In this document: positions 22,829 to 33,125 of the stretch, one piece after another | Position numbering within the stretch: position 1 is the stretch's first letter | Layout: each line of letters begins with the position of its first letter | NCBI GenBank assembly: GCA_016081115.2 | Contig: JABTTQ020000228.1 | Coordinates: forward strand, 1-64,000 | Length of the DNA stretch: 64,000 nucleotides | Source of the DNA: Rehmannia glutinosa | Taxonomy: Eukaryota; Streptophyta; Magnoliopsida; Lamiales; Orobanchaceae | Reading direction: 5' to 3' | Made by a program: the position numbers and the translations under genes | Notes under the pieces: generated by a model | What the model was told of the DNA's origin: nothing | The model's input: only the letters and a program-made list of their open reading frames with translations | The model's database searches: none

Positions 22829-25270
22829 GGGAGGAGATCCTGTGAGACCATATTTTTAGGTGAGAACGTAAGACCACACCTACACCATCCAAAAAAAATA
22901 ATGGAAGACTAAGATCTAAGAAATTTTTGTAGCATTAAAAAATGAGTGAGTCTCTTGTAAGACCGTCTTACGGATCTTTATCCTTAAAACGGATTCTCAC
23001 ATTCTCTCTCCTCTTTCACACACTCTCTCTCTCTCCTCCTCCTCGCACAACCAACACTCTCTCTCTCTCCTCCCTCCTCTCACCGCCAAGTCGCCAACAA
23101 CATTCTCTCTTCTTCTTCTTTGTTTTTCGTATTTTATTCTCTCCTTAATTTCTCTTTCCTCATGTTTTCTCTCACTTCTTATTTTTTTCTTTTCTTCATT
23201 CTCCAATTTATTTCAAAAAAATCTGATATTTTATTTCAAAAAATAGATACTTTAACTCATAAAAGTGTTACCTTAACTCTGTTATATTTATTTTTCTTTC
23301 TTTAGTGTAATATATTCTTAATATGTGTGTATTAAAAAATATGACACTTTATCTCAATGAATGGATACTTTTACTTATAAAAGTGTTACTTTAACTACAT
23401 CATATTTATTTTTTATTTTTCTCTTTCTTTTGTTCCAAATTTGTAAGCTGTTTAAGAAATCGATACTTTATCTCAAAATACGATACTTTAACTCATAAAA
23501 GTGTTACTTTAACTCTTGTTATATATATATATATATTGTAATATATTCATAATTTGTGACTATATTAAAAAATATGTTAATTTATCTCAAAAACATATAT
23601 CTCTACTTATAAAAGTATTACATATAACTTTATCATATTTATTATTCATCTTTCGTTGCATTGAATTCACAATATGTGACTATATTAAAAAATGTGATAC
23701 TTTTATTTCAAAAAATAGATACTTTTACTCTTAAAACATGATACTTTGTCTCAAAAAATATATATTTTTACTCATAAAGGTGTTACTTTCACTCTGATAT
23801 ATTTTTCTTTCACTGTAATCATGATATGTGACTATATTAAAAATATGATACTTTAACTAATAAAACTGTTACTTTAACTGGGGAAGAACAACAAGAAAAA
23901 AAAGGAGCAAGTGGCTTTGACTCGCGGACCTGGTCAACAAGATCCGTGGGTTAATAGGATCCATCTTATAGATTTAAACCCATAAGACGGTCTTATATGA
24001 GTTTTTGCCTTAAAAAATAGGGGGGAAACTGTCTAGGGGCTAAAATGAAAATCGAATTATTAGACCAAAATAACTGCCAGCTAATTTTAAGGGAAGAAAT
24101 CTGTTTTTTGATCTATCTCCTAAACTTACGCGATTACCACCTCCTTCTCCCTCCCTTCACACCATAAACCTGCAAAAATAGAGAACTAATTCAACATTGG
24201 TACAAATCTTCATTTCAACAATGATTTTGAATAATTACAATGCATATATTGTATACTTAGAGTAATTATTCAGTATAAATTGTTCTCAGATAACGATTAT
24301 CAAATATTTTAGTGATATGTTTATTTAGTATACGGATATTGCATATGTAGTTTTGTTAATGTGCATACGTAGAACATAGTGGAAATTATGAAAAAATTTA
24401 GGAAATGGTCCTTGTAATTTATACCCTGCATACTACATATTAACGTTATGCATGTATAGTGTTCCATATTTGTATATTTAGTATGTAAAAAATATATGAT
24501 ATTAAGAGGCGCTAAAAAAAGAGTATGTACATATGCAATATATGTATACTAAATATACGTAATAGGATACTAAACTATGCATAACTTATGATTAAATATA
24601 CGGAATTACAAGACTAAATATACATAATATATAACTAAAATAAACATGAAATTTAATAGACTACAATACATTATAATAAAAAAGGTAAGATGTACAATAC
24701 TTATACATTAAATATACAGAAGTACAATACTAAATATACATAACATATAACTAAAATAAACATTACATATAACATACTACAATACATTATAATAAAAGGT
24801 AAGATGTACAACATTTATAAATATACATAATTACAAGACTAAATATACATAATATATAACTTAAATAAACATGACATATAACAGTGAAAAAACACAACAA
24901 ACATAAACATGACCTGCACACCGGCACCAGACGACGAAGCTCCATGACCTTTTGTTTCTTTCTCCTCTCCAGCCCCGACCAAATTCATACGCGACTCCAA
25001 CACTACTTCCCTATCGAAAGGTGGCTCAATTAACTGACCCCAAAATCGCGGGAGGTGGATATGGTATGATCTTTGTTATCAAATCATAACTGATAGAATT
25101 ACAATCTTATCCCTGATATATTAAACGAAAAATACCTTAATGCCCCTAAAAGAGGCGTCTGTACTTAAAATTAGGCTAATAATCTGAATCATTAAATATT
25201 AATCAAATGGTCTAGATGTGGTCTTACGGTCTTACCTAAAGGTCTAGGTCTCATTTGAACCAATCCCTCT
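22829..25270. mobile_element. TIR element of the TA-tract family (2.4 kb) with nested MITE
   Basis: Left end: GGAGGAGATCCTGTGAGACC, TTTTTAGGTGAGAACGTAAG and ACCACACCTACACCAT. The reverse complement of the right end reads GGATTGGTTCAAATGAGACC, CTTTAGGTAAGACCGTAAG and ACCACATCTAGACCAT. Over about 60 bp they are clearly the same repeat. The interior holds a nested MITE (22944-24009) and many AAATATACATAA/GTATACTAAATATA units (24230-24900). No transposase gene is present. Confidence 0.75.
22944..24009. mobile_element. nested MULE-type MITE with 9-bp TSD
   Basis: TTAAAAAAT occurs exactly at both flanks (22935-22943 and 24010-24018), a 9-bp target duplication as made by Mutator-like transposases. 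The inverted ends share CTC..T.TAAGACCGTCTTA..GG, which contains the palindrome TAAGACCGTCTTA. The inside is non-coding. It has a CT-rich block (22990-23220) and at least six degenerate copies of a module reading GATACTTTATCTCAAAAAAT then ACTCATAAAAGTGTTACTTT (23220-23880). Confidence 0.85.
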
Positions 25271-25654
25271 ATTTATATATTATTAATATTACTTCTATTT
25301 ATTAATTCTAAAGATATACACTAAAGTCTTTGTAGTTTCACTTGTTCTTAATTTTTCATTTACAACATTTAAAATATTGGTTGTTATAAGTAATTTATTT
25401 GAGGCTTTTAATAATAAAAATAGAAAATGAGGACGCCATCTTCCAAATGGGGATTCCCCGTCCTGTCCCAGACACATTGGTAATATCGATGCTTGACATA
25501 TAATTGTGTGCTTGAATAATGAGTTGCATGATTTCCTATAAAAAGGAAACATATAGTGTTCATCATTGACACTCTTGGTATAGTGTTTATAAACGTGTAG
25601 TTTAAAAATCCCTTGAAAATAATAAAACTTCTAAGAAATAAATATTCTAAGTCT

Positions 25655-25725
25655 AGCTGAAGTTTAATTGTAGCTCAGTTGGTAGAGTATTTGTAACACA
25701 TGCTATAACCCAGAATCAAATCCCA
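25655..25725 (+). pseudogene. tRNA-like pseudogene or SINE head
   Basis: TAGCTCAGTTGGTAGAG is a good tRNA D-arm/A-box, and GAATCAAATCCC resembles the T-arm/B-box 40 bases later. The acceptor stem does not pair (5' TTTAATTG), and the anticodon arm is poor. It is therefore a degenerate tRNA or SINE head rather than a working tRNA. Confidence 0.5.
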
Positions 25726-25920
25726 TAAGTCTCATACCGACAGGGACCTTATACTAAAAAAACATGAAATTGACCTACTAAAAATCACCATGCTACCCTA
25801 ATACCCAAAAGCATTTTACGGCACAAGGGAGCGATTTTAGTATAGTGAGGATTGAATATTCAATCAATGAAAAATGTATGTTTGTTTAGTGATTGGGAGA
25901 AGTTTTTGGGAGAATGGGAG

Positions 25921-26090
25921 TTAGGGATGGTAACGGAGCGGGTTTGGCTAAATCCGGGACCCGACCCGCCAAGGAAAAGTAAGACCTGGGACCCGTTCCG
26001 TGACCAGTTTATCCGGGTCTAGACCTACCCCATCAGGCCGGGTTTAATGTGGGTGCGGGTTTTGACCCGCCCCATTTCCATCCCTAATAT
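25921..26090. mobile_element. hAT-type MITE (TAGGGATGG ends)
   Basis: TAGGGATGGTAACGGAGCGGG at the left and the inverse of CCCCATTTCCATCCCTA at the right form terminal repeats. The body is rich in CCCGACCCGCC/GGCGGGT-like words typical of this plant MITE family. A clear 8-bp duplication was not found. Confidence 0.65.
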
Positions 26091-26141
26091 TAGTATAGAA
26101 ATGCGTTGAAAAATGTACATGTATGTTTGGGTGGTGATTGG

Positions 26142-26364
26142 TAGATGTGGCAAAATCAGGCCCGACCCGAGAATTGGGTCCAACGTATTTGGTCTAGCCC
26201 GGATGGCCCGATGGGCCTCGGGCTAGCCCGATTTTTTGTACATGGATTGTATGTATGGGTTGGGTTGGGTTGGGCCAGTTATTTGAGAGGCCCGAACAAA
26301 ATCAGGCGAGTCCAACCTGGCCTGAATTTTTGCAAAAGCCCGATCCAACCCATTGCCAGCTCTA
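26142..26364. mobile_element. hAT-type MITE with 8-bp TSD GTGATTGG
   Basis: GTGATTGG is repeated directly at 26134-26141 and 26365-26372. Ends are TAGATGTGGCAAAATCAGG and, reverse-complemented, TAGAGCTGGCAATGGGTTGG. Length 223 bp. The inside has the usual GGCCCGA/GGGCTCG wording. The flanks resemble an unoccupied duplicate sequence at about 25876-25915, which reads through TAGTGATTGGGAGAAG without the insert. Confidence 0.85.
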
Positions 26365-26379
26365 GTGATTGGGGGAAGA

Positions 26380-28480
26380 AGTTGGGAAAGAAATATAATT
26401 GGGAAAGTTAAGTACCAAAATTCAAGCCACTCATAACACAAGTAATTTATACTTATATATATTATGCAACAGAATTTATACTTATATATATATTATGCAA
26501 TAGAATTTATACTTTTAAAGATGACTGATTAATCATAAACTAACTATTACATTTTTCCTGTTTAATAATATCAATCAAGAATCAAAATTTCCTCCAATCA
26601 ATTTTTTTTTTTTTTTTTTGGGGGGGGTGGAGGGGGTCCAACCTTTGTTTTCATTAGTGATTTGGCCATGGTTTGGTAGCAGTTGCATTGATCTTCAACT
26701 TTTAGCCATATATCCTTCACAAATCACAAGTCACATCTTAAATTGGGTCCAGCCCCTATGTGTTGTTCACTTATGGTGCACCCATCAGGACCAACTCATT
26801 CCCCAATACACAAAAACAATAATCTATGGTCAAGGCAAAAATAAAAAATAATAATAATATATATGTATATGATTAATTTCATTTATATCGTGTGAGTTGA
26901 TTTATGGTTTCGATTAATGAAACTTTCCCTACATGCTAAAGATCACTTTCAGCTAGCAAAATAGGATGGGCCCCTGTTCGAATGATCCTTGAAATCCATA
27001 TCATTGCAAATCTTTGTAAATCAAGTCATTATCACTGTACATTGAGAAAGATGTGATTTTGAATGACTAGAAAAATACAAATCATTATTTTATGAATCCT
27101 GAAAATCAAGACTTATTTTCAAAAAAAAAAAAATGAAATCAAGACTTAATCTTTATGGCGAGGTTTGCTCGAATTTATGTTGAAGACAAAGTATGCATGG
27201 AGTCTTGGAAGGCAGAATTTGGTACCCGTGCAGTAATCGGGTCCTAAATTTCCACATAACTGCAACCAGAGTGGTTTATTATTTCCCATTTCAAATTTAC
27301 TTAATTTTCTTGTTTATAATCATCAGGACTCGTGTTAATGTAACTTTGTGTCTTATTCATGAAATAGCTAGCCGTCCCAATATAATATTTTATTTGGATG
27401 TAATATGTATTTATTCTATATATTCTAGTGAAGTTTTTTAAATAAACTTCACCAAACATCCTCTTATTAGTTTTTCCAACCATTTTAGGTTTTTGGGATT
27501 AAACTAACTAAAATTACGGTGGTTTTCTAGGAAAATGAATAAATATTACGTCATTAAACACCCAAATTCATATGTAAAAAGACATTTCATATACTTAATT
27601 AGATTTAAGCCAACTTATGTAACATCATTATAACTTGATTGTCTTCGAAAATAACATTCTTTAAAATCAGTTGCTATGATGTGCTTATCAGTTATATCAC
27701 ATCTCAATTGTTGTAGTCTGTTGGTCTTTCTTTGGTACGCTTTCTTTTTCTTCTTTTTGTCTCTTAATTATATATATTGGCTTTCCAAACACGACTTTGA
27801 CAAGTACCTCATTGAGTTCTGAAAAATTAAGTAAAAGGAAAATTCAGTCCCTCCAACATGCTTTATGTTTCTATCCAAAAAATGTACTTTAGCTGTTGAA
27901 ATTAATCGTGCCAAATAATGAGCTGTTGATCGACAAATTTTGGACTTGTGAGTGAATACTTGTCACAAATTGTTTTTCAAAAATACCCAATTTTTGGCTT
28001 TAAAGGCACCACACTTAGATAGATTGGGACTTTTCTTAATTTCTTTTGGTCCATATATATAGCGCAATATCTATTATTTTCTTCAAAATTTTCAAGGATG
28101 TAAGCTAATTTATATGTCACATCTTTATTTTAATTTAGTGGAACTATTGGGATATTTCTTCACATCAAAATTAAAACCAATCTTCATTCAACGTTTTGAA
28201 CCCATAAAATTAAAATATGCAATTTGGATTGCAAATGAAATTAGGTGGATTTTCTGGCAATGATGTGTCCTATAGCACTGGCAAAGAACATTCTTCTTTC
28301 AATGATGATAATTAGTGATAATTACTGTATTTACTTAGGTTTACAAGTTTCTAGGTGTCTATATGTATGCTTAGTCAGTCTGCTTATATCATGCATAAGT
28401 GAAGCTTTCGTCACTAAATTATAAAACAATACAATAGCGAAAAAGTTTCTTCATTTTATTCAACTCAAGATGTACCATAT
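26380..28480. other. intergenic DNA without recognisable gene
   Basis: Contains long homopolymers (T run then G run at 26600-26630) and AT-rich single-copy-looking sequence. No frame with recognisable domains was found on either strand. Confidence 0.55.
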
Positions 28481-28486
28481 AAATAA

Positions 28487-28740
28487 GGGATATATAATTA
28501 CAAAAACACCTGAGTTTTGGGCTAATTACAAAAAAAACTTTTATGTTTGATGCGTCTAACGTTTTTACCTACATGTGCAAAAAATATTTCAAAAACCTCC
28601 CGACATTTATAGAAGTATTACACTTAGCCCTTAAATGGAAGACAAAATCAAACCTTAAGAGGTTTTGTAATTTAAAAATTCTGGTTTTTTTTTAATTAAG
28701 TACCCAAATATTAGTGTCTTTTTTGGTAATTATCCCTATA
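28487..28740. repeat. foldback MITE (GGGATAATTACAAA family), copy 1
   Basis: It starts with a diverged GGGATATATAATTACAAAAAC and ends GGTAATTATCCC, the inverted counterpart. GGGCTAATTACAAAAAA inside the left arm and TAATTAAGTACCCA in the right arm also pair. Diverged copy of the family seen again at 31850, 33613, 40258, 41198, 55093 and 56372. Confidence 0.6.
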
Positions 28741-28798
28741 AATAAACTAGGTAAAAACATTCTACTTAATTTGTTTGCTATTATCCCAGTTAATATAT

Positions 28799-29057
28799 GT
28801 TGGAATAATTAGAAAAAACTGAGGTTTGAGCTAATTACAAAAAAATAATTTATACATGTTTCAAAATTACAAAAAGCCCCATCGATTATGTCTTAAATTT
28901 AAGGGAATAATTTTAATATTCCTATAAATATCGGGCGGTTGAAATATTTTTGCTTATAAAAGGAAAATAAAGACAATCAATTTCAAGGGTTTTTTTGCAA
29001 TTTGGATTTTTTCGTAACTAGTTGAACCTCATGATTTTTTTTTCTATTTATCCCTAT
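28799..29057. repeat. foldback MITE, copy 2
   Basis: Left arm GAATAATTAGAAAAAACTGAGG and GAGCTAATTACAAAAAAA; right arm TTGAACCTCATGA and TATTTATCCCTA. Diverged member of the GGGATAATTACAAA family. Confidence 0.5.
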
Positions 29058-29925
29058 ATGTTTTGTGATCAATATTCAGATTTTCTGATTTTTAGAAAGA
29101 AATGAGAAACCCGCCAAAATCAATGTCATGGGAAACCCCGACCTTTAGATATGTACATACTCGAAATAAAATTCTATCAGTCTTGAAATAGACACAAAAG
29201 CAAAAGAAAAAAAGGGTTCAATTCCCTACAACTTTGTTTAAAATGTAATATTGTTATATAATTCCACCAAATTGATCAATTAACTTTGTTTAAAATGTAA
29301 ATTGTTATATAATTCCACTAAATTGATCAATTTTATAACATATAAAACTATATAAACATTCTCCTAAAAAAAACTATTATATAACATTCAAACACTACTT
29401 AATACTTACCTTTTAAATCACACAAGCCCATTCATTTAATTAAAAGCTTCTTAAAACCAGAAACAACCATATATATAGCATAGAGAAAATGCCACTGAAA
29501 GAAAAGGCATGTGGGACAAAGCCAAATTACTTCTAGGGAGTTCTGCATCAAGTCCTTTTCCAAATGTATTTTTTTTTTTTTAAAAAAAAGCCTTTTCCAA
29601 ATGTTTTCCAAATTATAAAGAAATTATATTCTGTAATGCCTCATGATGTTTTTTTGTGACAAAAAATTTCTGACAAGAGTATTTAAGACTGTTGATCATC
29701 AAAGAGGCAGTAAACCCTTAGTTTGACCTGTGCCCAATTCAGGTTGCAAAATTTCCACCATTTTTGACTGTACACTTTTCTCACACTTATCTTCTTTTAA
29801 TCAGATGTAATGCTGCAATAAATATCTCATCTGGGTTTAAATTTCAATCTTAATTGGGGCACTGTTCTAAACATCTCGGTCTAGTCCTGATTAGTCTCCG
29901 TTTAGGCGTTAAGTCCCCTTTGTCC

Positions 29926-30202
29926 CTCTACAAGAAAAAACCAGTTTACCTACAGAAAAATTTGTAAGTAAGTATTAACAAAAATGTAAAGTGTAGGTTT
30001 CATTATAGGTAAAATATTTACCTACAGAATCTAAAATTGTTAGTAAATACCTACAGAAAATCTGTCGGTAATTGTAGAACTGTCGGTAATTTGTCGATAT
30101 AATTTGGGGAAAAAATGATATTTTTATTCTGTAGGTATTTTGTAGGTAATTGTAAAATTTACAAAATTATTTCTGTCGGTAAACTAGAATTTTCTTATAG
30201 CG
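29926..30202. mobile_element. CACTA-type MITE with TCC duplication
   Basis: Ends are CTCTACAAGAAAAAACCAGT and, reverse-complemented, CGCTATAAGAAAATTCTAGT. These are variants of the plant CACTA terminus CACTACAAGAAAA. TCC is duplicated at 29923-29925 and 30203-30205, matching the 3-bp duplication of CACTA elements. Subterminal ACCTACAGAAA / TCTGTCGGTAA words repeat in both orientations. 277 bp, no gene. Confidence 0.8.
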
Positions 30203-30887
30203 TCCGCTTATGTTATTTTTCTGATTAGGCTATGCCTAACCCCGCCCGGTAACGCTACGTCCCAATCTGCTGTCTGCATAGCGTCTAAACTTTTTATAAC
30301 TCTGATTGGGTCATTATAAAATACTTATCAAAATAAAGATTCCAGAAAAGCTATGGGTGAAAATTTCTACTGCTAAAATTGCCAATTTTTTCTACCTTGA
30401 TGTAGGAAATAATTGCCCTATTCGGAAAATAAAACCCATAGATTTTTTTTTTTTTTTTCGCTTAGTGGTTGTCAAATGTTTCACTTTAACCTACCATGTC
30501 AAATCTTAAAGTATGTCCACATAGAAGAAAGCTGTGTTTTGTCCTAGTCCCATCTATATTCTATACTAGCAAAAGGCAAATGCAGTGTGATTGGCCCCTA
30601 CACATTTAATACCCACCATCCAGTGTAGTAAATCAATCTCCTTTTTTCTTACATTCAATGGGCTGCCAAACTTTACTCTCCAATTTAGGTAACAAGTAAT
30701 CTATTACACCCATGTACACTGGACCAGTAGTCATACCTAAATTTACTCAAAAACTCATCTATGTACACTTCATACTGCAAAAAAGTTTTCATATCCTTCT
30801 AATTGTAGTGATGCAATAAAAAGGAACTTAAGGATAAATTAGAAAACACTAGGAAAAAATCCTGTTAGGACATACTCACACAGTGAA

Positions 30888-31382
30888 AGGGGTAAATCAC
30901 AATTTTAGTGTTGTATATACACGGGATTGGCAATAATAGTCCTGCAGATATCATGATTTGCAAAAACGTCGCGTAACTTTTTTTCAAAAAAAAAAAAAAA
31001 TTATCGATTTCAGTCTTTTGGTTGTCGATCGAGAATTGGAAAACTTGCTGGAAAAACCCACATATCCGCATTTTGTGTAGAATCCTCTGGTGTGAAAATT
31101 AATTTCGTTTATATGAAAGCATCCTACAAGTGGTGATACATGCGATTGGGACACAAAAACGTAGAAAGAAAAATTTACTTGAAGGATGTCTACAGTCTAC
31201 ATATGAGAAATTGATTTCCACGTCAAGTGTATTCTCCTGACAAATTTTCTAACTTACGACGACCAAAAGACTGAAATCAATTTTTCAAAAGTTACCAAAC
31301 TTTTACAAAATGTGATTTCTGCAAGACTACTATTGTCAACCCCAATAGTTAAAGGACTAAAATTGCAATTTATCTGGGTCTG
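30888..31382. repeat. long-TIR MITE (about 495 bp)
   Basis: The first 90 bases (GGGGTAAATCACAATTTTAG, TTGGCAATAATAGTCCTGCA) match the reverse complement of the last 90 (CAGATAAATTGCAATTTTAG, TTGACAATAGTAGTCTTGCA). The centre is non-coding. Confidence 0.7.
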
Positions 31383-31843
31383 CGTGATATACCTTATTTT
31401 TGTCATAAAACCTTTGTCCATTAACTGAACCCTATTGATATTTTCTGTTCCATCACATGTATATCATGTGGTATGCATGAATGCTATATATTATAACTAC
31501 AACATTATGATCTGTTCTGACTTGGTCATGATCTCAAAACATGAACAGCACTCCCTTCTACATATTTCTGAGACAATTTTTTATGCTTTTATTACAGAAG
31601 TTCCATAACAGGGTCATGTTACAGTCCATCCATGGCATTGATACCGAGTATTAAAGATACGTATAACGACTCCCAATGAACGTAGTAAAGGAAGATAAAA
31701 AGGCTTTTTGGTAGATAAATATAAACACTTATTAATCAATCACAAATTGCACAATCTTGTCTTTGGTGGAACAACTAATAATGCTCATTTGTTTTAACTT
31801 CATCTATCTTGACAAACTTGGAGTTTCGTATTCTTTCACTTAA

Positions 31844-32118
31844 TTGTTGGGAATATGTACAAAAACTACCATTGAGGTTTGGGCTAATTAGAAAAGACCA
31901 CATGTTTTTCAAAATTACAAAAAATCCCGTAAGGTTTGAATCTGTAAACATAAGCAAAAACATTCCAGACATCCCTTATATTTGTAAAAATATTGCAATT
32001 ACTCTCTTACATTTAAAACATAACAAGACTCGTTTTTTTTTTTTGTGTAATTTTCAAACATATGAGGGTTTATTTGTAATTAAATTAAACCTTTGCGGAA
32101 ATTTTTGTAATTATCCCT
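31844..32118. repeat. foldback MITE, copy 3
   Basis: GTACAAAAACTACCATTGAGG and GGGCTAATTAGAAAAG in the left arm; TGTAATTATCCC at the right end. Member of the GGGATAATTACAAA family. Confidence 0.6.
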
Positions 32119-32454
32119 AATTGTTATTTGCAACTTTGTGTGTAGAAACAAAAACCACTTATTTGTGATTCAGTTCTCACCAAGGAAGTTAGCTTTAAAA
32201 CCTGAAAGAAACTTATGGGATAAATCGGGAACCTAAAATAAGATGAAATAACTTTCAGGTTATATTTGGATTGAAGGATTTGAATTTTACGGGAGGATTA
32301 AAATTCCTAGCTCAAAATCCGTCAATCCAAATGAAGTCTCGTAGCCACTCATTATGGACACCATATTCCATAGCATGCTCATTAGACAGAGGGTGGCATT
32401 TTAACAATCTTATATGTCAGAAAGTATCTAAGAGTCGAACAATATCATAAGTAG

Positions 32455-32960
32455 AGATGACGAAACTAGCCCTGACTGCCGGGCCATATATAGGGTTGGG
32501 CTGGAGCCAAAAGGATTGGACCTACTTGGCCTAGCCAAAACCGCCAGAAGCCTGACAAGCCCGACCAAAAATACATGTGTTGGGTTTGGCCAGATCGGGC
32601 CACAAGAAATGCGATCCGGTAAAAATTTGGCCCGGCCAATTTTATGACTTGATCCATTGGGCTCAGGCCATGCCAACCGAACCCAACCCATTTGCACAAA
32701 CCTAATCATAGGGAACATAATTGCAATAAAGAAAGTTAGATATACGACATGATGTATTTGCGAATCCAAAAATACATGTGTTGGGTTTGGTCAGGCCACA
32801 AGAAATGAAATTCGGTGAAAATTTGGCCCGGCCAATTTTATGACTTGACCTATTGAGTTCAACCATGCCAACCCAACCCAATCAATTGTCAGCTCTATCA
32901 TAGGGAACATAATTAAGTAAAGAAAGTTAGATATACGACATGATGTATTTGCGAATCCGA
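32455..32960. repeat. tandemly duplicated GGCCCGGCC-type hAT MITE remnant
   Basis: A unit of about 200 bp (32565-32767 and 32769-32958) is repeated in tandem. It begins AAAAATACATGTGTTGGG and runs through TTTGGCCCGGCCAATTTTAT to a shared ending ACGACATGATGTATTTGCG. The first copy lies in a longer MITE-like stretch starting near 32455. The wording is that of TAGAGCTGGCAA hAT MITEs; TTGTCAGCTCTA at about 32886-32897 is such an end. Confidence 0.65.
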
Positions 32961-33125
32961 AATCATTATACGACAACTCGACATAAAATCTACAATAACA
33001 TATTGTGAATTACAATTTAGATGACCAATAATCACAATTTGGCTATATCTTTATGCTATAATTCAGAAGTAAATAATACCTCAACTCAAGTTCATCTTTC
33101 ACAATTTCATCTGTCTTGTTCAATT

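Noticed and set aside
22970..23220. CT-rich frames (22942-23148, 23120-23305) as proteins
   Set aside because: Low-complexity Leu/Ser/Phe-rich translations of a pyrimidine tract inside the nested MITE.
25655..25725. A working tRNA gene
   Set aside because: A- and B-box words are present, but the acceptor stem and anticodon arm do not pair.
26618..26851. 77-codon frame after the G run
   Set aside because: The start lies in a homopolymer, the translation is unlike any family I know, and no splice signals extend it.
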